This document shows, one piece after another, positions 35,970 through 45,626 of a stretch of 64,000 bases of DNA. This DNA is from Saprospiraceae bacterium. Lineage in GTDB: Bacteria > Bacteroidota > Bacteroidia > Chitinophagales > Saprospiraceae. Positions within the stretch are counted from its first letter, which is position 1. Each line of letters opens with the position of its first letter. Made by a program: the position numbers and the translations under genes. The notes beneath the pieces were generated by a model. It ran no database searches, was not told where the DNA came from, and worked only from the letters and a program-made list of their open reading frames with translations. The stretch covers positions 2,221,501-2,285,500 of the forward strand of contig JADJLG010000001.1 of NCBI GenBank assembly GCA_016710235.1, read 5' to 3'.

Positions 35970-38306
35970 ATGAAAATCAAAATATTTACTATTTCGACCT
36001 TATTGTTTTTTGGGCATCTCAAAATGGTCGCTCAGAATCTACCTTATTTTATGAATTTCAATGATGATCACACGAGACTGAAAACTGGTGGAGTAGCATC
36101 AAAAAATGTGTTTGAAGATAATTATGTACATAAATTTGAACTCACATTTAGTCAATCTGACTATTGGAATCAGTTGACAAATAATTATCAAAGTAAAAAA
36201 GACATTGTTGCAAAATTGACAATTGACGGTGTCAGTTATGACAGTGTTGGTGTCAGATTTAAAGGACAGACTTCTTACTCAAAAGCAGGAAGCTCTCAGA
36301 AGAAATCTTTCAATATATCAATGGATGCATTTCGTCCTAATCAGGACCATCAAGGTTATGAGACTTTCAATTTAAACAATTGCTTCGAGGATCCTTCAAT
36401 GATACGAGAGATAACTTATCTCAGCTTTATCCGAGAACACATACCTGCAGCAAGAGGAGCTTTCGCTGCATTGTATATCAATGGAGTTTATTGGGGATCG
36501 TATGCTCTAGTTCAGGGTTTAAATGGAGATTTTATTGAAGAATGGTTCCTCAGTGACGAAGGTACACGCTGGAGAGCCGAAAGGGTTTCAGGTATAGGTG
36601 GTGGCGGTCAAAATCCGTTTGGAGCAGGAACCTCTTCTTTGAATTTTCTAGGTACAGATACAAGCTTATACAAACCAAACTATACGTTGAAATCAAGTAA
36701 AGGGTCTTACCCTTGGCAAGATCTTATGGTGGCAGCACAAGCTCTTAATGTACCTGATCTCACCAGTGTTTATGATACCTTAAGGAAGGTAATGGACATC
36801 GATCGCGCCTTATGGTTTGTAGGGAGTGAAATATTATTTGGAGATGATGATTCTTACATCAACAAAGGCGGGATGGATTATTACGTCTATTGGGATAAAG
36901 AAACAGGACGATTGGTACCTGTGGAGTATGATGGAAATAGTTGCATGTCAGGTAATTCAGCTACATGGTCGCTTTTTCTCAAAGAAAATGATACGAAATT
37001 TCCACTGGCATCTAGATTATTTAAAATACCAGAACTGAGACAAAGATATCTTGCTCATGCAAGAGTTTTGGTCAATGAGTATTATAATCCGGCGACGTTT
37101 GCATCGAGAATAGACAAGTTTAATTCATTGATTGATTCTTTTGTAAATGTGGACTCGAAAAAATTTTATACATATGCTCAATTTAAATCAGGTGCAACCG
37201 AGTTGAAAAATTATGCCGCTAGTAGAAAAAGTTTGTACAATTCTAATTCAGAATTTCAGATGACCGGTCCGAACATAACTGAAGTAAAACATTTTTCCGG
37301 TAGTTTGGAAAACAATTCACCCAAATCTGACGAACAAGTACTTGTAACAGCTGCCGTTTCCAATGCGCAAGGTGTTGGAAATGTAAAATTATACTTTGCA
37401 GAGGGATTGGATGGATATTTCGAGAGGATAACTATGAATGATAAAGGAATCGATGGAGATGCAATTGCCGGAGATGGGATTTACTCAGCTTTTATTCCTG
37501 CATTTGGAGAAGGAGCGTTTGTCAGATATTATATCGAAGCTGCGTCTGCAAATTCTGCAGGAACAGTTTCATTCAACCCAGTAGGAGCTGAACATGATGT
37601 TTACATTTATAGAGTGAGGACAGCTGAATCACAAGTCGACAATATAGTCATGAATGAAATCATGGCTTCAAATGAAAGTGTAGTCGCAGATCAAGATGGA
37701 GAGTTTGATGATTGGATTGAACTTTATAATAAATCTGATCAAGATGTAGATCTCAGCGGTTGGTACTTATCTGATAATTCTGATAATTTTGAAAAATATA
37801 GAATTCCGGATGGTACAATATTACATGCAAAGGAATACTTGATTGTTTGGGCAGATGAAGACGGAAAGCAGAATGGATTTCACGCAAATTTCAAATTATC
37901 TGCAAGTGGAGAGAATCTTTATCTGTTGGATAGTACATTACACATTGTAGATGAAATGAGTTTTGGTGAACAGCAAACCGACCTTGCTTTTGCTAGATTA
38001 CCAAATGGAACTGGAGCTTTTGTAGTTCAGAAAGCAACATTCGACAAATCCAACGACCCAAGTGCTACAGGAGATTTCGCTTCACAATCAGATTGGAAAG
38101 TTTTTCCAAATCCGGCAAAACAATGGGTAGTCATCCAAACAAAGGAGACCATAGAACAAGAATTGGAAATATCAGACCTGTTTGGCAATGCCTGCAGTAA
38201 ATTCCGCATCAAAGGTTCACAAAAAATTGAAACAAGCAACTGGATTCCCGGGATGTATTTTCTGCGTTTAGGGACTAGCACCAAGAAGTTATTCATCGTT
38301 AAATAA
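35970..38306 (+). CDS. Secreted CotH-kinase-like protein with lamin-tail domain and T9SS sorting tail
   Basis: CotH proteins are atypical kinases, known for phosphorylating spore-coat proteins in Bacillus. The 778-residue protein has a signal peptide ending KMVAQ. A CotH-like domain occupies about residues 45-400, with VRFKGQTSYSKAGSSQKKSFNIS near the start and YYVYWDKETGRLVPVEYDGNS later. A short beta-domain (LVTAAVSNAQGVGNVKLYF) is followed by a lamin-tail domain at about 560-660 (NEIMASNESVVADQDGEFDDWIELYN). The type A sorting tail begins near residue 707 (WKVFPNPAKQW). It lies 24 bp after the SprB protein. Kinase activity outside the cell is unproven. Confidence 0.88.
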   Translation: MKIKIFTISTLLFFGHLKMVAQNLPYFMNFNDDHTRLKTGGVASKNVFEDNYVHKFELTFSQSDYWNQLTNNYQSKKDIVAKLTIDGVSYDSVGVRFKGQTSYSKAGSSQKKSFNISMDAFRPNQDHQGYETFNLNNCFEDPSMIREITYLSFIREHIPAARGAFAALYINGVYWGSYALVQGLNGDFIEEWFLSDEGTRWRAERVSGIGGGGQNPFGAGTSSLNFLGTDTSLYKPNYTLKSSKGSYPWQDLMVAAQALNVPDLTSVYDTLRKVMDIDRALWFVGSEILFGDDDSYINKGGMDYYVYWDKETGRLVPVEYDGNSCMSGNSATWSLFLKENDTKFPLASRLFKIPELRQRYLAHARVLVNEYYNPATFASRIDKFNSLIDSFVNVDSKKFYTYAQFKSGATELKNYAASRKSLYNSNSEFQMTGPNITEVKHFSGSLENNSPKSDEQVLVTAAVSNAQGVGNVKLYFAEGLDGYFERITMNDKGIDGDAIAGDGIYSAFIPAFGEGAFVRYYIEAASANSAGTVSFNPVGAEHDVYIYRVRTAESQVDNIVMNEIMASNESVVADQDGEFDDWIELYNKSDQDVDLSGWYLSDNSDNFEKYRIPDGTILHAKEYLIVWADEDGKQNGFHANFKLSASGENLYLLDSTLHIVDEMSFGEQQTDLAFARLPNGTGAFVVQKATFDKSNDPSATGDFASQSDWKVFPNPAKQWVVIQTKETIEQELEISDLFGNACSKFRIKGSQKIETSNWIPGMYFLRLGTSTKKLFIVK

Positions 38307-38430
38307 GATCTTCAAACTCCACCTTGCTTTGATTTGATAGTATATGATTCGGGTATGGGTATTGTGATCACAAGTTCCTGCACTTTTATATTGTGTTGCA
38401 ATGTGAGGATTTTTGTTGGCATATTGGGGT

Positions 38431-38438
38431 TATCTTTG
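38431..38438 (+). promoter_or_regulatory. Bacteroidota -7 box (TATCTTTG) before the flippase gene
   Basis: This exact TAnnTTTG match ends 15 bases before the ATG at 38454. A TTTTG lies upstream at 38411-38415, but the 15-base spacer is shorter than normal. Confidence 0.5.
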
Positions 38439-38453
38439 ACCTGTTAATGATAT

Positions 38454-39941
38454 ATGGGTGTAGTTGTAAGGCAAAGTATTAAAGGAAGTATTGTCAATTA
38501 TGTTGGATTGGCGGTAAGCATCTTTTCAGTTCTATTTGTTTATCCAAAAGATCTGGAATTGTATGGTTTGTACAATTTTATTATCGGTATTGCCATACTG
38601 TTGACACCATTTACCAGTTTGGGTGCAGGATCTATAGCAGTGAGGTATTTTCCGGTTTTCCAAAATCAAGAGAGAGGACATGGAGGCCTTTTAAGTCTGG
38701 CACTCATATTATGTCTTCTTGGAAATCTGATTTTTATAGTTTTATTTTTCATATTTCAACCCTGGTTAATTTCTTATTATGAAGCGAAACAACAAGGAGT
38801 TGAATCCTATTTAATTTATATTGTACCTCTGACATTATTGCTTTCATTATCTGCTATTTTGAGCAATTATTGCCTGAATTTTCACAGGGTTGCTTTTCCA
38901 TTGGCAGTTTCCAATTTATTGAAAATAGTATTACCTGTTTTTTTTCTGTTGGTACTCAATAATTGGATAGATGTCCATGGATTTTTTTATCTGTTGGTCG
39001 GATTTTCTCTGGTTCAGTTTTGCATTATACTTTGGTATGTTAAAAAATTGGGTCATTTATTTTGGCGCCATAAAATTACAATACCGGAGGGTCACAGATT
39101 TAGGCAAATATTACAGTATTCTGTTTTTGTAATATTTGGAAGTTTAGGTGCTTTGTTTGCTTTGCAAATTGATACACTGATGGTGACCAATTTTTTAGGG
39201 ACTCAGGCTACAGGAAAATACTCATTAGGTGTTTTTATGGCAGCAAGTTGTTATGTTCCTGGAGCGATGATACTTAATGCAATGCTTCCTAATATTTCCA
39301 AAAACCTTGCAGAAAACAATTTGTACGAATTAGAAAAAAATTATAAGAAGTCGAGTATAGCCATATTATTGCCAACTTTATTTTTGGCTTCAGGGCTTTT
39401 TGTTTGTTTTCTGCCTCTGAGAGAGTTGATGGTCAATAGTGAAAAACTAAATGGTGTTGCAAGTGTACTTACCTTCCTGATTATGGCTAGAGTGGTGGAT
39501 GGAGCCACCAGTATCAATGGTACTATCATAGGGTTTTCAAAATATTACCGCTTTGATTTTATCTTTCTTTTGCTTCTGGGAACAATAAACATTGGATTGA
39601 ATTTTTATTTAATTCCACGATATGGGATTACAGGAGCAGCTTTTTCTACATTTTTGTCGACTACAATTTATAATGTTACAAAGTCGGTGTTTATTTATTT
39701 AAAATTCGGTTTACATCCTTTTTCTCGGAAGATAATCACTATTTTTTTGATAGCTGGATTGACTTCTGTTTTGGGATTTGCCATCCCCTCAACTGGTTAT
39801 CCTTTATTGGATCTTTTAGTAAAGGGTGCTTTTGTAGCAATTGGTTTTGTTTTCCTAGTGTACAAAGCAAATATTTCAATGGAGTTCAATCAGCTATTTG
39901 AGAAGTATGTATTAGCTTATATTCCAGTTCGAAAACAGTAA
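38454..39941 (+). CDS. Polysaccharide flippase (Wzx/MATE-like)
   Basis: This 495-residue inner-membrane protein has 12 to 14 hydrophobic segments and lacks a large soluble domain, as expected of lipid-linked oligosaccharide flippases. The N-terminus RQSIKGSIVNYVGLAVSIFSVLFVYP and the inner pattern LGTQATGKYSLGVFMAASCYVPGAMI fit the polysaccharide biosynthesis/MATE fold. It would move lipid-linked sugar repeat units across the inner membrane. It precedes an AsnB-type amidotransferase and two sugar SDR genes, all in the same direction. Confidence 0.87.
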   Translation: MGVVVRQSIKGSIVNYVGLAVSIFSVLFVYPKDLELYGLYNFIIGIAILLTPFTSLGAGSIAVRYFPVFQNQERGHGGLLSLALILCLLGNLIFIVLFFIFQPWLISYYEAKQQGVESYLIYIVPLTLLLSLSAILSNYCLNFHRVAFPLAVSNLLKIVLPVFFLLVLNNWIDVHGFFYLLVGFSLVQFCIILWYVKKLGHLFWRHKITIPEGHRFRQILQYSVFVIFGSLGALFALQIDTLMVTNFLGTQATGKYSLGVFMAASCYVPGAMILNAMLPNISKNLAENNLYELEKNYKKSSIAILLPTLFLASGLFVCFLPLRELMVNSEKLNGVASVLTFLIMARVVDGATSINGTIIGFSKYYRFDFIFLLLLGTINIGLNFYLIPRYGITGAAFSTFLSTTIYNVTKSVFIYLKFGLHPFSRKIITIFLIAGLTSVLGFAIPSTGYPLLDLLVKGAFVAIGFVFLVYKANISMEFNQLFEKYVLAYIPVRKQ

Positions 39942-40013
39942 ATTTCAAGTTTTAAACTCCCATTGTTATTATCATATTAAATTTTTTTTTATATAAAAAA
40001 GTCAAATATTTCG

Positions 40014-40021
40014 CATCTTTG
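40014..40021 (+). promoter_or_regulatory. Possible -7 box (CATCTTTG) before asnB
   Basis: CATCTTTG differs from TAnnTTTG by one base and lies 24 bases before the asnB ATG. A T-run at about 39982-39990 lies near the expected -33 position (about 23 bases upstream). Confidence 0.4.
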
Positions 40022-40045
40022 CGTCGTTTTGAAAGGATTTGATTT

Positions 40046-41947
40046 ATGTGTGGAATAGCCGGTTTTCTTTATCGTGAGCAAAATCAGGACTCTGGCCAGA
40101 TGCAAAGAGATTTGGTTCGGATGAATGAGCTGATCCGTCACAGAGGACCAGATGGGGATGGGTTTTGGCTTGGAGGCAAAAATCGCATTGGTCTGGCTCA
40201 CAAACGCTTATCTATTATTGAAACTACGGAGGCCGGTAAGCAACCTATGCATACATCAGATGGTCATCTCAGCATCACTTACAACGGAGAAATTTATAAT
40301 TACATTGAACTCAGAAATGAACTTTCTACTGAGTTCGTGTTTCGCACTAAATCAGACACTGAAGTGATCTTAGCTGCATTTCGTAAGTGGGGTAAGGATT
40401 GTGTACTGAAATTGAGAGGAATGTTTGCTTTCGTTATTTGGGATGAACTCAACCAGACCTTATTTGCTGCACGAGACAGGTTCGGAATCAAACCATTTTA
40501 TTACTCTAAATCAAAAGACAGATTCCTTTTTGCATCTGAGTGTAAAGCTTTGCTACCTTTTTTTCCTAAGGTGGAGATGAATAGAGAAGGATTCAAAGAT
40601 TACCTGGCCTTTCAATTTCCTTTGGCCGGTAAAACTCTTTTCAAAGATATCTTTGAGTTGCTGCCGGCTCATCGTCTCGAGATCAATCAGTTCGATATGA
40701 AGATCGAGAAATATTGGGAGGTACATTATCACACAGATTTTCACCATACTGAAGAGTACTTTGAAGACAGACTGAGTAGATTGTTGGAAGATTCCATTCA
40801 ATTTCATCTGAGGAGTGATGTGCCGGTAGGAGCTTATGTCAGCGGTGGATTGGATTCCAGTGCGGTTGCGTCTATCGCATCCAATATTCAGGGCGGAGAT
40901 TTTATGGGATTCACGGGTAAATTCGGATTTAGTCAGGATTATGATGAGAGCCGCTATGCTCAGTTGCTCTGTGAGAACAAAGGTTTTCCATTACATCAGA
41001 TTGATATCACAGAATACGACTTCGTCAACCATATCCGAGATGTCATTTATCATTTGGATTATCCTGTTGCAGGACCCGGATCTTTCCCGCAATTTATGGT
41101 ATCCAAGTTAGCTGCAAAGCACCGAAAAGTGGTTTTAGGGGGTCAAGGTGGTGATGAGATATTTGGAGGCTATACAAGATACCTGATTGCATACTTCGAA
41201 CAATGTATCAAAGCGGCAATAGAAGGATCGCAAGGAAGCGGAAAATATATTGTAACCTATGAATCAATAATTCCCAACCTCGTTTCTTTGAGAAATTATA
41301 AGCCTATGCTGAAAGAATTTTGGAGCGATGGCTTATTTGAAGAAATGGACAAGAGATATTTTCGTTTAATCAATCGGGCTCCGCATCTCGGCGATGCAAT
41401 CCATTGGGAGCTTCTGGGAGACTATTCTCCATACGAGACATTTTCTCAGATATTTCATGGTGCAAACGTAGGCAAGCAGTCTTATTTTGATCTCATGACT
41501 CACTTTGATTTCAAAACATTGTTGCCTGCATTATTGCAAGTAGAAGACAGGATGAGCATGGCAAATGGCTTAGAATCCAGAGTGCCTTTACTGGACCACG
41601 CCTTGGTGGAGTTGACTGCAACTATTCCTTCGAATATTAAGTTTGAAAATGGAGATATGAAGCATATTTTCAAACAAGTCATTCGAAAATACATTCCTCA
41701 GGAAATTTTGAATAGAAAAGACAAGATGGGTTTCCCAACTCCTTTGGTCGAATGGTCGAAAAAAGGTGTTGTTGCCGAATTTATTCAGGATACATTTCAT
41801 TCAACAAAAGCCAGACAAAGAGAGTTTGTCAATAATGACAAAGTACTTAGTAAAATTGCTTCGGAGTCAAAATTTGGGAGGAACTTATGGGGATTCCTGT
41901 GCTTAGAGTTGTGGCATCAGGAATTTATGGACAAAGGTTTTCATTAA
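40046..41947 (+). CDS. asnB: AsnB-type glutamine-dependent amidotransferase (asparagine synthase family)
   Basis: The 633-residue protein starts MCGIAGF, so after removal of Met the Cys2 is the glutaminase nucleophile. The glutaminase domain (RHRGPDGDG, YNGEIYNY) covers residues 1-210. The synthase domain has the ATP-binding PP-loop VSGGLDSSAVAS and the GGQGGDEIFGGYTRY motif. True asparagine synthase is possible, but relatives in surface-polysaccharide loci amidate sugar acids. The position between a flippase gene and two sugar-nucleotide SDR genes favours a role in glycan synthesis (inference). Confidence 0.9.
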   Translation: MCGIAGFLYREQNQDSGQMQRDLVRMNELIRHRGPDGDGFWLGGKNRIGLAHKRLSIIETTEAGKQPMHTSDGHLSITYNGEIYNYIELRNELSTEFVFRTKSDTEVILAAFRKWGKDCVLKLRGMFAFVIWDELNQTLFAARDRFGIKPFYYSKSKDRFLFASECKALLPFFPKVEMNREGFKDYLAFQFPLAGKTLFKDIFELLPAHRLEINQFDMKIEKYWEVHYHTDFHHTEEYFEDRLSRLLEDSIQFHLRSDVPVGAYVSGGLDSSAVASIASNIQGGDFMGFTGKFGFSQDYDESRYAQLLCENKGFPLHQIDITEYDFVNHIRDVIYHLDYPVAGPGSFPQFMVSKLAAKHRKVVLGGQGGDEIFGGYTRYLIAYFEQCIKAAIEGSQGSGKYIVTYESIIPNLVSLRNYKPMLKEFWSDGLFEEMDKRYFRLINRAPHLGDAIHWELLGDYSPYETFSQIFHGANVGKQSYFDLMTHFDFKTLLPALLQVEDRMSMANGLESRVPLLDHALVELTATIPSNIKFENGDMKHIFKQVIRKYIPQEILNRKDKMGFPTPLVEWSKKGVVAEFIQDTFHSTKARQREFVNNDKVLSKIASESKFGRNLWGFLCLELWHQEFMDKGFH

Positions 41948-41974
41948 ATTAATCAAAATAAAATAAAATATAAT

Positions 41975-42934
41975 ATGAAAGTATTGATCACTGGTGGAGC
42001 GGGTTTTGTGGGTTCGCATATCGCCGATGCTTTATTGGCACAGGGACATCATGTGCTGGTCATTGATAATTATCAGACAGGTAGAAGAGACAACAACAAA
42101 CCTCACCCAAATCTCAAAGTTGTAGAAGGTACTATTGCAGATATTGAATTGGTCAATAAATGCTTTGATGAGTTTGGTCCCGACAAAGTAGTTCATGCTG
42201 CAGCTTCTTACAAAGATCCAGACGCTTGGGAAGAAGATACTATGTCCAATATTCTAGGTACTATAAACATCGTTCGTGCGAGCAAACGCTTAGGTGTAAG
42301 CAGAATAGTATATTTCCAAACATCTTTGTGCTACGGCTTAAGCCCCATTGAACAGCCTATTACGCTTGGTCATCCTTTTTATTCAGGCAAAAGTGAAGGT
42401 GCTGGCAGCAGCTATGCAATTTCAAAAACCGGTGGTGAGCAATACATTGAATTATCGGGATTAGACTTCCAATCATTCCGATTAGCCAATGCTTACGGGC
42501 CGAGAAACCTGAGTGGACCTTTGCCAACTTTCTTTCACAGATTGACTGAAGGTAAAAAGTGTTTTGTCATGGATACCAGAAGAGATTTCATCTTTGTTAA
42601 AGATCTAGTTGAGGTAGTATTGAAATCCCTATCTGGTCAAGGCACTAAAGGTTATTATCATATTTCAACAGGTAGCGATTATTCTATCAAAGAGTTGTTT
42701 GATGCAACATTAAAAGCTTTAAGTATTAAGCTCGACGAAGATGTAGAAGTAAGGCCTCGGGGAGTTGATGATGTATTTACCATTTTAATTGATCCAAGTA
42801 AGACCGAGCAAGATTTTAATTGGAAAGCAATGACCAAGTTGGAGGATGGAATTCAACAAGCTATCGATTGGTACAAGGTAAATGGCATCACCCAAACCTT
42901 CACTCATCTGAAGCAAATGGATGACAAAAAATAA
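41975..42934 (+). CDS. NAD-dependent sugar-nucleotide epimerase/dehydratase (SDR)
   Basis: An extended SDR of 319 residues with the NAD loop GGAGFVGSH (residues 7-15) and the catalytic SYAISK (YxxxK). VHAAASYKDPDAWEED and RLANAYGPRNLSGPLPTF resemble UDP-glucose 4-epimerase-like enzymes of polysaccharide loci. The exact substrate cannot be told from sequence. It starts 27 bp after asnB and is followed 2 bp later by a second SDR gene, so the three probably act in one sugar pathway. Confidence 0.88.
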   Translation: MKVLITGGAGFVGSHIADALLAQGHHVLVIDNYQTGRRDNNKPHPNLKVVEGTIADIELVNKCFDEFGPDKVVHAAASYKDPDAWEEDTMSNILGTINIVRASKRLGVSRIVYFQTSLCYGLSPIEQPITLGHPFYSGKSEGAGSSYAISKTGGEQYIELSGLDFQSFRLANAYGPRNLSGPLPTFFHRLTEGKKCFVMDTRRDFIFVKDLVEVVLKSLSGQGTKGYYHISTGSDYSIKELFDATLKALSIKLDEDVEVRPRGVDDVFTILIDPSKTEQDFNWKAMTKLEDGIQQAIDWYKVNGITQTFTHLKQMDDKK

Positions 42935-42936
42935 TT

Positions 42937-43986
42937 ATGAGTATCAAAGGTTCTAAAATAGTTGTAGTAGGTGGGGCTGGATTTGTAGGAGCAAATCTGG
43001 TGCGACATTTGGTTGATGCCGGAGCATCGCAGGTAATTGCGATTGACAATTTGTTGTCTGCTGAAAAGGAGAATGTAATCCAAGTACCCCAAGTAGAGCT
43101 TCGCATTGGATCTATATCTGAAGATTCAGTTCTAAGTACATTGGAAGATGACATAGATTATATTTTCCATCTGTCCACTTTTCATGGTAATCAATCATCT
43201 ATTGCGAATCCGCTGGTAGATCATGAGAACAACACACTCACTACACTTAAACTTTTAGAGCATGTAAAAAATTTCAAAAAACTCAAAAAGCTGGTGTACT
43301 CTTCAGCAGGTTGTTCTGTAGCACAAAAAACGTTTGACACAGCTAGCGCCACTCAAGAAGTAGAAATGACGAATATAAAGCATGATAGTCCATATTCTAT
43401 TTCAAAAATTGTAGGCGAATTTTATTGTGTATATTATTATCATCAGCATCAAGTACCCACTGTTCGGGCAAGATTTCAAAATGTGTATGGACCGGGCGAA
43501 GTACTCGGTGCCGGGAGATGGAGGGGAACTCCTGCTACTGTCTGGAGGAATGTAACTCCTACATTTGTTTTTAAAGCACTGAAGGGCATTCCGATCAGTC
43601 TTGAAAATGGAGGAATAGCTTCCAGAGATTTTATTTATGTCGATGATATTTGCCGCGGTTTGATAGCATGTGCCCTTAGAGGTGATGCAGGCGAAACATA
43701 CAATATTGCCTCAGGAGTAGAAACCACAATCAAAGATCTTGCAGAAAAAATTTTGAAACTAACGGGAAGCCATTCGGCTTTTGAACAGTTGCCAAAAAGA
43801 AGTTGGGATAATAGTGGAAAGAGATTTGGAAGTACTTCAAAATCAGAAGAGAAACTGGGATTTAAAGCAGAAGTAGACTTAGATTCCGGACTGACTCAAA
43901 CAATAGAATGGACAAAATTAAATTTGCCTTTTATTGAGAAGAATATGATCAAGCATAAATGCCATTTTAACGGAGAAATATTTTAG
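42937..43986 (+). CDS. Second NAD-dependent sugar-nucleotide epimerase/dehydratase (SDR)
   Basis: This 349-residue extended SDR has the NAD loop GGAGFVGAN and the catalytic SPYSISK (YxxxK). HLSTFHGNQSSIANPLVDH and RFQNVYGPGEVLGAGRWRG are distinctive. The sequence RGTPATVWRNVTP between the NAD and sugar parts may shape substrate choice. It starts 2 bp after the first SDR, suggesting coupled translation and successive or paired steps. The precise reaction is unknown. Confidence 0.87.
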   Translation: MSIKGSKIVVVGGAGFVGANLVRHLVDAGASQVIAIDNLLSAEKENVIQVPQVELRIGSISEDSVLSTLEDDIDYIFHLSTFHGNQSSIANPLVDHENNTLTTLKLLEHVKNFKKLKKLVYSSAGCSVAQKTFDTASATQEVEMTNIKHDSPYSISKIVGEFYCVYYYHQHQVPTVRARFQNVYGPGEVLGAGRWRGTPATVWRNVTPTFVFKALKGIPISLENGGIASRDFIYVDDICRGLIACALRGDAGETYNIASGVETTIKDLAEKILKLTGSHSAFEQLPKRSWDNSGKRFGSTSKSEEKLGFKAEVDLDSGLTQTIEWTKLNLPFIEKNMIKHKCHFNGEIF

Positions 43987-44187
43987 TAAATTTCGACCAC
44001 AGGTTTTACAATTCGATCTAACGACATCGTTAAGACAAATAAGTTTGTTGAAGTCAAAGTAGAATACTGGAATTAATTTATTATTTTATAAGTGCAGATT
44101 CTTGTAACTCGGTTTTTGCAGACTTTTGCTTGCTTAATCGATCTTTAACTTTAAAATTTGATTTTAGACTGTTTAGTGAAACCATTC

Positions 44188-45426
44188 TTATTGATTTTGA
44201 ATTCTACCTAGAATTCTTAACCAATAATTATTTAAATCTTCATCCGTAATATTCGGCCTGGGAGATTCATTTAACATTTTATAATTACCATTGCCTTGAG
44301 ATAATAACTTAAAATGAAATCCATAATCGTTTTTATTGTCATATGAGAATTTAAAATTGCCATATCTCAAATCATTAAATTGAATGGTGTCATTCTGAAG
44401 GGGGATAATATTATAATAATTGTCCGAAAACCAACTCAATGTTTGTAGGTTTTTTTCGCCGGGTTGAATTGGCCATTGAAATTGATTTTTCACTGTAACT
44501 TTTAAAGGTATTAAAGTATCTTGCTGATCAAAAAGTGAATAATATCCATAATAATACAGATCGTTACTTTTAGCAATGCAATACCAAAGCGCATTGTTCA
44601 ATATCATCGGAGATGTGAGGTATTTTTCGACCGGAATCTTTTGAGCTGATAAGCTTTTTTCAAATAATCTATCTACAGCATTTTTATTTATAAATGTTAG
44701 ACATAAATATAGACTACTCCAAACTAAACCTGCCCAGTTTAAAATTTTTCTTTTTTGAGAATTTCGATCCAGCAGTGAACAAGCAATAACTGTTCCTAAA
44801 AATGGCAGTGTATAAATAGGGTCAACTATTGAGATATTGGAAAGAGTAAATCTATGATGGCTGAATGGCCAAAAAAGTTGAGTCCCGAATGTTGTAAAAT
44901 TGTCTAACAATGGATGAGTCACCATTGACAATAAAAATAATACATACCAGGATAAATAATTCATTCTAGGGATATCATTATCGGTTTCATTCAGAAATTG
45001 CTTTCCCAATCTCGTTAACCAAAATATTAGTCCTATAATCACGATTGCGATAATAGGCCAAGAGTATTCTTTTAATAAAAAATGTAAAATAAAATTGAAA
45101 AATCCACTGATTGCCAAGACAAAAATACTTCCTAAACTTATTGCGGTAATTTTGTACCATTTCTGATGGATCATGCTGGTACGATACAGTTGACTAACGA
45201 GCCAGGCAAGCTGTAAGGGAACTAGAATATTGAAAAGAAGTGAGTGAGTGGGTCCTCTATGAAACGCCAGTGCATCCATTGGTTCCATAAAAAAATTGCT
45301 GAGCACATCCAGATCCGGAATTGTCCCACCGATAGCTCCCCACAATAAGGCGCGATTCCCTATTTTTTTTCCTGCTGCAAGTTCGCCGCAAGCAGCTCCA
45401 AGTACGATCTGAGTTAATGAATCCAT
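44188..45426 (-). CDS. YdjM-type membrane-bound metal-dependent hydrolase
   Basis: The 412-residue protein starts MDSLTQIVLGAACGELAAG and has several membrane segments. Presumed metal ligands are the His residues of FHRGPTHSLLF and of VTHPLLDNFTTFGTQ, together with the Asp of GTIPDLDVL. This pattern marks the YdjM/DUF457 family of predicted membrane-bound hydrolases, whose substrate is not known. The C-terminal 130 residues are a soluble, probably periplasmic part. It stands alone, divergent from clpB with a 200-bp gap. Confidence 0.85.
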   Translation of the reverse strand: MDSLTQIVLGAACGELAAGKKIGNRALLWGAIGGTIPDLDVLSNFFMEPMDALAFHRGPTHSLLFNILVPLQLAWLVSQLYRTSMIHQKWYKITAISLGSIFVLAISGFFNFILHFLLKEYSWPIIAIVIIGLIFWLTRLGKQFLNETDNDIPRMNYLSWYVLFLLSMVTHPLLDNFTTFGTQLFWPFSHHRFTLSNISIVDPIYTLPFLGTVIACSLLDRNSQKRKILNWAGLVWSSLYLCLTFINKNAVDRLFEKSLSAQKIPVEKYLTSPMILNNALWYCIAKSNDLYYYGYYSLFDQQDTLIPLKVTVKNQFQWPIQPGEKNLQTLSWFSDNYYNIIPLQNDTIQFNDLRYGNFKFSYDNKNDYGFHFKLLSQGNGNYKMLNESPRPNITDEDLNNYWLRILGRIQNQ

Positions 45427-45626
45427 TTGGAATCGAAAGATACCGCAAGATTCGAACCTGAATTGAATTCACATGAAATGTTTTCGATCTTTCTTCAAAC
45501 TTGAAAGTTTGACAGTTGGACATTGAATTTTTGTAAACAATGTCAGGCTCATTCATTCTATTCTGACAATCTGTCCGTATTCTTGCAATGGTTTAGCTTT
45601 TGATGCATATGGACAAAAATTAGATT

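Noticed and set aside
43987..44187. Possible palindrome TAACGA/TCGTTA after the second SDR gene
   Set aside because: The arms are only six bases, the gap has no other signal, and chance occurrence is likely.
45427..45626. Search for a CIRCE or heat-shock element before clpB
   Set aside because: No long inverted repeat of that type is present; TAGCTTTT at about 45593 is only a loose match to the -7 box.
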